From: Comamonadaceae bacterium OH2545_COT-014
GTDB lineage: Bacteria; Pseudomonadota; Gammaproteobacteria; Burkholderiales; Burkholderiaceae_C
Length of the DNA: 64,000 bases
Direction of reading: 5' to 3'
Assembly (NCBI GenBank): GCA_003859965.1
Contig: RQYR01000014.1
Coordinates: 1 to 64,000 of the forward strand
The position numbers and the translations under genes are program-made. Shown here piece after piece: positions 36,534 through 44,352 of the stretch. Below the pieces are notes generated by a model. That model saw only the letters and a list, made by a program, of their open reading frames with translations. It was not told the origin of the DNA and did no database searches. How positions within the stretch are numbered: the first letter of the stretch is position 1; every line of letters begins with the position of its first letter.

Positions 36534-38407
36534 GCTTTCATCCTCTTTCCTTTGTTGACGCGGATCTTCCAGAAGTCGCCTTCACGGGTGACAGTGGCGT
36601 CGCCTTCGGCCACTTGCACGCGGGCATAGTGCCTGACGGGCACCTGCCATGCCAGGCGGGCCAGCGTTTCGGGGTGTGTGGCCTGCAGCGCGTCGCGGCC
36701 GTTGACGTGGCCCAGCGTCCAGTCGGTCAGCAGGCGCCGGTTGAGAAACAGCGTGCCTTCGGTCATGGTTTGCCACTGGCAGCGGCCCGCCTGCACGCAG
36801 CGTTCGGTGGCCTGGACGAACTGGGTGACGGAGGGCAGGTACATCACCGCGCCCACTGGATGGAAGTACACCAGCCGCATGGTGCCGCTTTGCTCCACGA
36901 AGCGGACCACCTGCCGCAGCCATTCGCTGAAATGGGCCACGGGCACCCGCTGGAAATGCGCTTCCTCGGCCGTGGCGACCGGCCCGGTGGTCATGACCGG
37001 GAAGGCCCAGCCATCGTCCACGCGGCGCTCGCCCATCCACAGGCGGGTGGGGGCCATGCCCACGTTGCCGACGGAGTAGTAACCAATGATGCCGTGCTCG
37101 GCCATCCAGTCGTGCGCCCACAGCGGGTGGTTGCCCATGGGCGCCGAGTATTCAATGGGCTCGACGCCGCCATTGGCGGCCGTGACGGCTTTGTGGTTCA
37201 GCTCAAGGTAATGGACGAAGTCGTCGCCGTTGTCCTCGGTGACGTTGTGGCCGAAGTGGTTGTGGATCCAGCCGCCATGGCTGGCGATGGCATGGCCCTG
37301 GCGGCGCAGGCCGTCAATGAGCTGCTGCATGCTGCGGTTGTGCGGCAGGTTCATGCCTTTGCCGTCGCCTTCCACATCCACGTCGGGGCCGGCGGTGAAG
37401 TGAAAGGAGTGACGGCCGTAGTTGAAGATGCCAGCCTCTTGCAGCTTGCGCATCCAGTGCTCTGCCGGGCCGTCGTCGTTGTGCCAGTTGAGCACGATGG
37501 CGCCAATGCCGTCCGGTGTGGCCGACAGGGTGGGCAGGCCGACCATGCGCTGCGCGAAATACTTGAGAAAGCCGTGCAGGAAGATGCCGTCCGTGCGCTG
37601 CTTCAGATAGGTGAGCGGCAGGTTGACGAAAAGCGACTGGCCTTGCCCCACGCGGTGCTGGCAGGCCACCACATCGCCTTGCGGGGTGTGCAGCATCAGC
37701 GTGCCGGGACAGCGCCCCTTGGTGTCGAAATGCGGGAAGCGCTGCAACTCCTTGGAATAGCCGCTCACGCGCATGACCGGCTGGTCGGTGTGCTGGCCAA
37801 ACAGGTCGCCGCCTGCCTGCAGTGTGGTTTGCGTGGAAAGGTAGCGTCCCGGCGGGATGCCCAGCATTTCCATGGTCTTGGAAGAGCCAAGAATGGCGCT
37901 GAAGCTCGACAGGTTGCCGCCTGCCTGGGTGTAGTTGCCGTAAGTCACCCCCGCCAGTCCGGACAGGCGCGAGTTGCCGGGCGCATAGGTGCCCGAGCCG
38001 TCAAGAACGCCGCCGTCACGCACCAGCATGAACTGGCCGCCTTGTTCCACATGCTCCTGCAACATGGAAACGGCGGCGTTGCTGACCTGGCGGTGAAAAG
38101 TGTCCGGCAGGATCACGCCCACGGGCCGCCGGCCCGTCTCGCCATAGCTGGAGCCGCGCACCCATTGGCCGATAGGCAGCGGGCGCAACAACACGCCTTC
38201 TTCGAACGCGGCATCCAGCCAGAGCTGAACCAAAGGCGCGTCTTCGCCCATGTCGTCGGGAATGAGTAGCACGATGTGGTGAGGATCGTGAGACACCCTG
38301 ATGTCGCGAACCTGCCGCCAGCCAATCAAGGCCAGTGCCAAGGCCAGCAGCACGGCGGCTGACCACAGCCAAGGGTGACGCCATTGAAACCATTTTGGGA
38401 TAAGCAA
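36503..38407 (-). CDS. Membrane-anchored polysaccharide deacetylase-like protein
   Basis: A 634-residue protein starting at TTG 38407, preceded by AAGGAG 8 bases upstream. One transmembrane helix at about 10-30 (LWSAAVLLALALALIGW) is followed by an outer region. Residues about 40-300 look like a flavodoxin/GATase-type alpha-beta domain with no visible catalytic motif (IVLLIPDDMGEDAPLVQLWL). From about 305 a NodB/CE4-like core appears: motif 1 IVLNWHNDDG, motif 2 IASHGGWIHNHFG (metal His pair) and a motif 3 analogue EYSAPMGNHPLWAHDW. The likely role is removing N-acetyl groups from the polymer in the periplasm, as PgaB and PelA do. Assignment is by motif only; overall similarity to known families looks low. 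Confidence 0.65.
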   Translation of the reverse strand: MLIPKWFQWRHPWLWSAAVLLALALALIGWRQVRDIRVSHDPHHIVLLIPDDMGEDAPLVQLWLDAAFEEGVLLRPLPIGQWVRGSSYGETGRRPVGVILPDTFHRQVSNAAVSMLQEHVEQGGQFMLVRDGGVLDGSGTYAPGNSRLSGLAGVTYGNYTQAGGNLSSFSAILGSSKTMEMLGIPPGRYLSTQTTLQAGGDLFGQHTDQPVMRVSGYSKELQRFPHFDTKGRCPGTLMLHTPQGDVVACQHRVGQGQSLFVNLPLTYLKQRTDGIFLHGFLKYFAQRMVGLPTLSATPDGIGAIVLNWHNDDGPAEHWMRKLQEAGIFNYGRHSFHFTAGPDVDVEGDGKGMNLPHNRSMQQLIDGLRRQGHAIASHGGWIHNHFGHNVTEDNGDDFVHYLELNHKAVTAANGGVEPIEYSAPMGNHPLWAHDWMAEHGIIGYYSVGNVGMAPTRLWMGERRVDDGWAFPVMTTGPVATAEEAHFQRVPVAHFSEWLRQVVRFVEQSGTMRLVYFHPVGAVMYLPSVTQFVQATERCVQAGRCQWQTMTEGTLFLNRRLLTDWTLGHVNGRDALQATHPETLARLAWQVPVRHYARVQVAEGDATVTREGDFWKIRVNKGKRMKAWLTPTQTRR

Positions 38408-38444
38408 GCGCTGAACTCCTTTCTTGCCCGGTGGGGGATGGCGT

Positions 38445-39428
38445 TTACGGCGTGGCGCGCGCGCAGGCGGGCTTGATGCCCCGGCGCTCCAGAGCCTGGT
38501 CGATGAAGGCGTCCAGAACCGTCCAGCCCACGTCCTTGGGCAGGGGGTTGACGGAATGGCGCCAGCAAGCGGCTTCGGCCGGAGCCAGCTTGGCAATGTT
38601 CCAGGCCACCAGCCCCCAGGCGAAGCGGTCGTCGCTGCGGCTCAGCCAGGCGCGGCTGTGGTGGGCCAGCCATCCGGCCATGTCGCTGGCCGCGCTGGCC
38701 TTGTCGGCAATGGCGCCTTGCCAAAGGTAGCTGTGCGCCAGCACATGGGGATAAAAGCTCTCTTTTTCGTAGCCAGGCAGGGCCGGAAGCCAGCGTCCGC
38801 CCTTGTAAAAGCCGCTGCGGATGGCCTTGACCAATGCTTCGGCGGCCGGTTTGTCGCCCACGGCGGCCAGCGCTTCATAGACCTCGGCGTTGTCCATCAG
38901 GTAATAGACGGGGCGGTCAGCAAAAACGCGGTACAGCCCGCTGGCCGGATCACGCAGCGTGTCCAGCAGCTTGCGGGCTTGGCGGCTGGCGGTCTGCGCG
39001 GGTTTGACGTGCTTGGCGGCCAGCAGCTTCTTGCGCTGGGCCAGCGCCACCAGATGGATGGTGGTGGCGGCCATGGAGTCGTCGGCATCGGCAGGCATGC
39101 AGGCGCGCCAAGCGCCCTTGCGTGCGCCGCAATAGCGGTCGAAACCGCCGTCGGCACGCTGGCGGGGCAGTAGCCAGGCAAGCCAGGCATTCAGCTCGGC
39201 GCGCATGTCCAGGCCAGACTCCAGGGCAATGATCAGCGCCTTGTTGACGAAATACGGGTCGGTGACATCACCACCGGCCATGATGGTGTAGCTGCCGTCG
39301 GGCGTGCGAAAGGCCGAGGGCAGCGCGGGCTCTGCCTTGGTCGGCAGTGAGGCTACGGCGGGCAGTGCCAGGCCGCAGCCCATCCACAACAGCAGCAATG
39401 CACGCCGCAAAGAGAAGGTTTTTTTCAT
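38445..39428 (-). CDS. Exported helical-barrel protein, possible glycan hydrolase or lyase
   Basis: A 327-residue protein with a signal peptide (MKKTFSLRRALLLLWMGCGL, cleavage near AVAS). The mature part is made of paired amphipathic helices with aromatic residues at helix ends (YFVNKALIIALESGLDM; AWLAWLLPRQRADGGFDRYC; YYLMDNAEVYEALAAVG). This is the look of an (alpha/alpha)6 barrel, as in glycoside hydrolase or lyase families that process bacterial polysaccharides (BcsZ- or AlgL-like). Acidic residues in PADADDSMAAT and YYLMDNAEVYE may be catalytic. The family is unknown to me. Its ATG overlaps the preceding bactofilin-like gene by 4 bp. Confidence 0.6.
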   Translation of the reverse strand: MKKTFSLRRALLLLWMGCGLALPAVASLPTKAEPALPSAFRTPDGSYTIMAGGDVTDPYFVNKALIIALESGLDMRAELNAWLAWLLPRQRADGGFDRYCGARKGAWRACMPADADDSMAATTIHLVALAQRKKLLAAKHVKPAQTASRQARKLLDTLRDPASGLYRVFADRPVYYLMDNAEVYEALAAVGDKPAAEALVKAIRSGFYKGGRWLPALPGYEKESFYPHVLAHSYLWQGAIADKASAASDMAGWLAHHSRAWLSRSDDRFAWGLVAWNIAKLAPAEAACWRHSVNPLPKDVGWTVLDAFIDQALERRGIKPACARATP

Positions 39429-40342
39429 GCCTGAACCTGGCCGCCGGTGACGGCGGTGATGCTGCCAAAAACGCGCACGCTTTCACCCAGGTGAACCTCC
39501 CACCCGGAGATGCTGCATGGCGAGCCCGAACGCCCGCCCTGGAAGTGGGGGCCCAGATGCACGGCCTGCTCGGCACACAGCGGGCCTTGCACCCGGTTAT
39601 GGCCCGCGCACTCCACGTGGCCTTGCGTGAACAGCGCCCCGGCCAGCCACGCCCCTTTGGCCAGGCGGACATGGCCATGCACTTTGACGTCGCCCGTGAT
39701 GCTGGCGTTTTCTTCCAGCGTCAAATCACCGTCAATGACGAGATGGGCGTGCACATGCTGGCCCACGCGAACCAGCATCGGCCCTTTATGGAAGCGCCGC
39801 TCGGTTACGGGCTGGGCGGGCGAGGCCGGCTCATCGGGAAGGGCGGGGGCGGCGTCGGCCAATGGCGTGGTCAGGATCAGCGAAGCGCTGATGCGGAAGA
39901 AGCGGGAGCCAGGTTCCAGCACCATGGTTTCGTCGGCGCTGGCACGCAGCGGCAATTGCATGCCCTGGTTGCGCAGGCGCCGCGCGTGCACCGCGCGCGT
40001 GACCCGGCTGCCCGGCTGCAGCGTGACCTCACTGGTGGAAACCAGCAATTCGGCACGCTGGCCCTGGCCCAGGACGAGCGGCTCCTGAACGCGTACGGCG
40101 CGCGTGTTGGCATGGGGCCAGCGTTTTTCGACCGGCAGGGTTTCCAGGCGTGGCAAATGGGCGCGCACGGTGCGGGCGCGGTAGCTGGTAAGGCCGTCGT
40201 CTAGGTCGTCGATCGGCAGCGGGTCGGCGTCGGTAGCGCTGCGCAGCTCGCGCCACGCGGGCCACAGGGGCAGGGCGAACACCACCAGTGTCAGCAGGGA
40301 CCAGCCCAGCCCCCAGGCAAGGGCATCGAAGCTCGGGCTCAT
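39425..40342 (-). CDS. Membrane-anchored bactofilin-like beta-helix protein
   Basis: A 305-residue protein with one N-terminal transmembrane helix (about 8-30, LGWSLLTLVVFALPLW). A linker and a segment rich in turns follow, then from about 190 short repeating strands typical of polymer-forming cytoskeletal (bactofilin) beta-helices: VHAHLVIDGDLTLEENASIT, GDVKVHGHVRLAKGAWLAGA, LFTQGHVECAGHNRVQGPLC. Bactofilins are known as scaffolds that place wall or polysaccharide enzymes. Here such a domain is fused to a membrane anchor and overlaps the synthase gene by 4 bp. It may scaffold the synthase; this is inference. Confidence 0.65.
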   Translation of the reverse strand: MSPSFDALAWGLGWSLLTLVVFALPLWPAWRELRSATDADPLPIDDLDDGLTSYRARTVRAHLPRLETLPVEKRWPHANTRAVRVQEPLVLGQGQRAELLVSTSEVTLQPGSRVTRAVHARRLRNQGMQLPLRASADETMVLEPGSRFFRISASLILTTPLADAAPALPDEPASPAQPVTERRFHKGPMLVRVGQHVHAHLVIDGDLTLEENASITGDVKVHGHVRLAKGAWLAGALFTQGHVECAGHNRVQGPLCAEQAVHLGPHFQGGRSGSPCSISGWEVHLGESVRVFGSITAVTGGQVQA

Positions 40343-41889
40343 GCGTTGTGGCCTTTCGACTCGGGCTTGCGGTAGCGCACGGTCTTGTCCCAGGTGAAGC
40401 TGCGTTTGAACAGGCGGTCCAGCAGCAGCCAGTCGAGGGTGGACTTGGTAATGGCCACGGTGCTGACCAGAAAACCCGTGAGCATGAAAGGCAGCAGGCG
40501 GATGCGGCGCTGGTGCTTGTCCAGGTGGACGGCGGCGGCCACTTCAAAGAAGGCCGCGAAGTTGCCCAGGCAAACGCCGGCGGCGGTGGCCATCAGAAAG
40601 CCCAGCGTCATGGCGTAGCGCGTATCAAAGCCGGAGCCCGTGACCGCCACGATGATGGCCAGCAGCCAGCCCAGCATGAGAATGGGCGACATCATGAACA
40701 CGCCCAGCAGCGCCAGGCCATCCAGCCGTTCCGTGAGCGACAGGTGGCGGCCAAACAGCACATGGCGGGCATATCGCGCCATGGCCTGGTTGTGCCCCTT
40801 GGCCCAGCGCCCAATCTGGCGGAAGCGCACGGCCCAGCTCTCCGGCACTTCTTCATAGCATTCGGCGTGGCCCAGGTAAACCGTGCGCCAGTTGGCCAGC
40901 AGCAGGCGGTAAGTGAGATCTGTGTCCTCGGCCAGCACATCGGGATGCCAGCCGCCCACCTCATCCAGCGCCGTCAGGCGGATACCGCCCACAGTGCCGC
41001 CGTATTGCGGCACAGCGCCCATGTTGAAGCGGGCTTGCTGGTCCACCTGGTAACCGCCGGCGCGCTCCAGGTCGAGCAGGCGGGTGAGCAGGTTGACCCC
41101 GGCGTTTTGCGGCACCACACGGCCCATGACAGCGCCGACTTCGGGGTCGAAGAAGGGGGCGACCAGTTGCTTGACCAGCTGGCGCGAGGGCAGGTAGTCC
41201 GCATCAAAGATGACGATGATGTCAGCCAGGTTTTCACGCTGCACGATGTCGGTAGCGTCTTTAAGCGCAGCCGCCTTGCCGGGCTGGCCGCCGGTGCGGT
41301 GAAAAGGGCGCAGGCGGCCGGGGTAGCGCTCCACGTAGCTGTCGATGATTTCGCGCGTGCGGTCGGTCGAGCGGTCATTGACCGGCATGATGGTCAGCCG
41401 GTCGCTGGGGTAAGAGCAGCGCAGCAGCGATTCGATACAGCCGGCAATCACGGCTTCCTCGTTGTGCGCGGCAATGAAGACCGTCACCCGGGGCCACTCG
41501 GCATGTTCGATGTTGGCGTACAGAGGGTTTTGGCGCGTGAACAGGCGGTTCAGCGTGAAGGCGTAGTGCCGGGCTGTGTAAACCATCAGCAGCACCACGA
41601 TGAACAGCAGGAGGGTTCGGCAGACCAGCAAAAAAGGCTCGGGCAGCAACCCGGCCTGGGGCGTGGCCGCAGCCGCCAGGGCCGGTGTGAGTAACGCGGC
41701 CGCCAAGGCGGCACGGATCAGGGGGCGATTAGAAAAGAGGAGCGAAGGAAACGTCACGGAAAAAACTTCAGCAGCACCAGCCAGCCGCTGGCGCGAGAAG
41801 AAAGCACAGGAGGGGGGCGCTGGCAGAGCCGAAGGCGCTGACGGAGCCTGTGGAAGGCAAACGGTTGGGCAAGTGTCAGGTGTGCGCAC
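40339..41889 (-). CDS. Processive GT2 polysaccharide synthase of the EPS operon
   Basis: A 516-residue membrane glycosyltransferase of the PgaC/BcsA/hyaluronan-synthase type. GTG 41889 has GGAGGGG four bases upstream; a second GTG at 41757 gives a neat N-terminal signal-like helix and is an alternative. After N-terminal helices come FIAAHNEEAVIAGCIESLL, VNDRSTDRTREII, the metal motif IIVIFDADYLPS, the catalytic-base motif LAEDTDLTYRLL, and RQIGRWAKGHNQ, which is the QxxRW signature of processive enzymes. Three or four helices end the protein. No PilZ domain is fused to it. It should polymerise a UDP-sugar at the inner membrane and pass the chain out. First gene of the operon. Confidence 0.85.
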   Translation of the reverse strand: MRTPDTCPTVCLPQAPSAPSALPAPPSCAFFSRQRLAGAAEVFSVTFPSLLFSNRPLIRAALAAALLTPALAAAATPQAGLLPEPFLLVCRTLLLFIVVLLMVYTARHYAFTLNRLFTRQNPLYANIEHAEWPRVTVFIAAHNEEAVIAGCIESLLRCSYPSDRLTIMPVNDRSTDRTREIIDSYVERYPGRLRPFHRTGGQPGKAAALKDATDIVQRENLADIIVIFDADYLPSRQLVKQLVAPFFDPEVGAVMGRVVPQNAGVNLLTRLLDLERAGGYQVDQQARFNMGAVPQYGGTVGGIRLTALDEVGGWHPDVLAEDTDLTYRLLLANWRTVYLGHAECYEEVPESWAVRFRQIGRWAKGHNQAMARYARHVLFGRHLSLTERLDGLALLGVFMMSPILMLGWLLAIIVAVTGSGFDTRYAMTLGFLMATAAGVCLGNFAAFFEVAAAVHLDKHQRRIRLLPFMLTGFLVSTVAITKSTLDWLLLDRLFKRSFTWDKTVRYRKPESKGHNA

Positions 41890-42242
41890 AGTTCCCCTCC
41901 GATTGAAAACGGGCCTGTGGGTGCAGAGGCAGCGGACGGCAGGCAGAGCGTTGTCTTGCGCAGCGGCCCATGCCTCAACGGCTTGGCGAGCCCTGCATGC
42001 CGGCTGCCCTGCAAAAACGGCAGGGCACGGCCTTCAAATTCTAGAAGTGGGCCGGCAGGCGAAGTGCCAGACCATAGTGGCGCGGGCGGGATCAACCCCC
42101 TGAATCAAGGGCTGATTGCAGCGATTTGTGTTGCATCAGCGCACGTATTTCAAATTGCAACGTTCGCACAGCCTCCAAGGTGCGTGGCGGGGCGCTGCAC
42201 AATGTCCGGCTTTTGCTGCCACTTGCTGCCTATTTGCTGCCC
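41890..42242. promoter_or_regulatory. Divergent EPS operon / nagZ upstream region
   Basis: A 353-bp gap. Near the synthase start lies its ribosome site (CCCCTCC at 41894-41900, GGAGGGG on the minus strand). The AT-richest part, about 42095-42175, contains TTGCAATTTGAAATACG on the minus strand and may hold promoters for either side. Exact boxes were not fixed. No tRNA, integrase or repeat of the interspersed family is seen here. Confidence 0.4.
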
Positions 42243-43304
42243 ATGGAAACGCTGCACGCTCCCCTGATCATCGACATTGCCGGCACCTGCTTGACGGAAG
42301 CGGACTGCCGCCGCCTGTCGCACCCGCTGGTGGGCGGGCTGATCCTGTTCGGGCGCAACTGGGAAAGCCGCGCCCAGCTATGCGCCCTGACGGCCAGCAT
42401 CAAGGCGCTGCGGCCGGACCTGCTCATTGCCGTGGACCACGAAGGCGGCCGCGTGCAGCGCTTTCGCACCGACGGGTTTACCCACCTGCCGCCCATGCGC
42501 GCGCTGGGAGAGGCCTGGATGCGCGACGCCCTGCGTGCGCAAGACGCCGCCAGCGCCTGCGGCTACGTGCTGGGGGCCGAGTTGCGCGCTTGCGGGGTGG
42601 ACCTGGCCTTTACCCCCGTGCTCGACCTGGACTGGGGCGGCAGCACCGTGATTGGCGACCGCGCCTTCCATGCCGACGCGCGCGTGGTCACCATGCTGGC
42701 CAAGAGCGTGCTGCATGGCTTGCTGCTGGCGGGGCTGTCGGGCTGCGGCAAGCACTTTCCGGGCCATGGTTTCGTGCGGGCCGATTCGCACACCCACATG
42801 CCGGTGGACCGGCGCAGCCTCAAGGCCATCTTGCAGGACGATGCGGCCCCGTATGGCTGGCTGGGCACGGTGCTGCCCAGCGTGATGCCCGCCCACGTGA
42901 TCTATGCCAAGGTGGACAGCCGGCCGGCCGGCTTTTCCGCACGCTGGTTGCAGGCCATCCTGCGCGGCCGCCTGGGCTTTGGCGGCGCCATCTTCAGCGA
43001 CGACCTCAGCATGGCGGCGGCGCGCCAGCTGGAGGGACAGGCGCTGACCCACGCCGATGCGGCCCTGGCCGCCCTGCAGGCCGGGTGCGATCTGGCCTTG
43101 CTTTGCAACCAGTCGCTTGATGGCGGCGAGGCGCTGGACGAACTCATTGACGGCCTGGCACACGCCCAGCTCACAGGGTGCTGGCAACCCAGCGCCGCCA
43201 GCGAAGCGCGCCGCCGCGCCCTGTTGCCTACCCACGCCGCACCAGAGTGGGACGCGCTGATGCGCACGCCGGCCTACCTGCGCGCGCTGGCGCTGGTGCC
43301 CTGA
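42243..43304 (+). CDS. nagZ: Beta-N-acetylhexosaminidase (peptidoglycan recycling)
   Basis: A 353-residue cytoplasmic GH3 enzyme that removes GlcNAc from muropeptides during cell-wall recycling. Motifs: LILFGRNWESRAQL near residues 33-46, LLIAVDHEGGRVQRFR near 60-75, the catalytic His-Asp pair region CGKHFPGHGFVRADSHTHMP near 168-187, and the nucleophile Asp in GAIFSDDLSMAAAR near 247-260. The start METLHAPLIIDI is as in homologs. I recall it as the usual neighbour of acpS in this group; here it is separated from acpS by the EPS operon. Confidence 0.95.
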   Translation: METLHAPLIIDIAGTCLTEADCRRLSHPLVGGLILFGRNWESRAQLCALTASIKALRPDLLIAVDHEGGRVQRFRTDGFTHLPPMRALGEAWMRDALRAQDAASACGYVLGAELRACGVDLAFTPVLDLDWGGSTVIGDRAFHADARVVTMLAKSVLHGLLLAGLSGCGKHFPGHGFVRADSHTHMPVDRRSLKAILQDDAAPYGWLGTVLPSVMPAHVIYAKVDSRPAGFSARWLQAILRGRLGFGGAIFSDDLSMAAARQLEGQALTHADAALAALQAGCDLALLCNQSLDGGEALDELIDGLAHAQLTGCWQPSAASEARRRALLPTHAAPEWDALMRTPAYLRALALVP

Positions 43305-43558
43305 AAACCTGTTCAAAATCCTTGTGTCCCTGCGCGGCGTGCAAGCCAGCGGACTGGGGCAGTCTGCTCCCGTTGCAAAGCCTCGCCATGGCGCGAGCCA
43401 TGACTGCGTTTGGCGCCTAGAGCAGCACGGCCAGCCTGCTGGCAAACAGTGCGGGAGCCGCCGGGCATGCGGAGCCCTTCAACGCCGTGCGCCCGTGAGC
43501 AGGCTTGGGAGAGACAAGAGCGGTTGAACGGATGGAGCGAAGGGCTGGCCGGGCAGCC

Positions 43559-44182
43559 TCACAGGCCCAGGCGCGCCGGGTCGCCGCCGCCAGTGCGCAG
43601 CACGGCGGGTGCGGCGCCGCTGAGATCCACCACGGTGGTTGGCGCCAGGGGGCAGGCGCCGGCGTCCACCACGGCGGCCAGCTGGTATTCCAGCTGGTCG
43701 CGGATGGCTTGCGGGTCGTTCAGTGGCTCGCTATCGCCCGGCAGGATCAGCGTGGTAGCCAGCAGCGGCGCGCCATGCAGCGCCAGCAGCTCCAGCAGCG
43801 CCTTGTGGGCCGGCACGCGCAGGCCAATGGTCTTGCGCTGCGGGTGGCTGACGCGGCGCGGCACTTCCTTGCTGGCCTCCAGAATGAAGGTGTAGGGGCC
43901 GGGCGTGCCGGTTTTCAGCAGGCGGAACTGCGCGTTGTCCACCCGCGCGTAGCTGGCCAGCTCGCTCAGGTCGCGGCACAGCAGCGTGAGATGGTGCTTG
44001 TCATCCACCTGCCGGATGCGGCGCAGCTTGTCGGCGGCGGCCTTGTCGTCCAGATGGCAGGCCAGTGCGTAGCTGGAATCGGTGGGCACGGCCAGGATAC
44101 CGCCTTGCACCAGCAAGGCAGCCGCCTGCTTGAGCAGGCGCGGCTGCGGATTGTCGGGATGGAGATGAAAGTATTGGGCCAT
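43559..44182 (-). CDS. YciO/Sua5-family protein
   Basis: A 207-residue YrdC-fold protein with the length and start (MAQYFHLHPDNPQ) of YciO. The nucleotide and threonylcarbamoyl site motifs are ILAVPTDSSYALACHLDDK near residues 31-49 and TLLCRDLSELASYA near 68-81, with PGPYTFILEASKEVPRR near 97-113. YrdC/TsaC makes threonylcarbamoyl-adenylate for tRNA t6A; YciO is a paralog whose role is less clear. It is divergent from purL (170-bp gap). The 254 bp between nagZ and this stop hold nothing I recognise. Confidence 0.85.
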   Translation of the reverse strand: MAQYFHLHPDNPQPRLLKQAAALLVQGGILAVPTDSSYALACHLDDKAAADKLRRIRQVDDKHHLTLLCRDLSELASYARVDNAQFRLLKTGTPGPYTFILEASKEVPRRVSHPQRKTIGLRVPAHKALLELLALHGAPLLATTLILPGDSEPLNDPQAIRDQLEYQLAAVVDAGACPLAPTTVVDLSGAAPAVLRTGGGDPARLGL

Positions 44183-44352
44183 GCGCCGGAGTGTAGAAAA
44201 CCGTGCCACAAAACGTGCCGCCATCGCCCGGCAGGGCGCGGCCACCGGGCCTGTCCAGGGCGACGGACGCGACCTTTCCTAAAATTCCGCGTTTGGCAGC
44301 CACGCCTGCTGCCCTGGCCCTGGTTTCTCCCCCCTCTTTCCCCGGACTTCCC

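Noticed and set aside
43305-43558. Gap between nagZ and the yciO-type gene as a small RNA locus
   Set aside because: It has a few palindromic words (CATGGCGCGAGCCATG) but no promoter-terminator pair.
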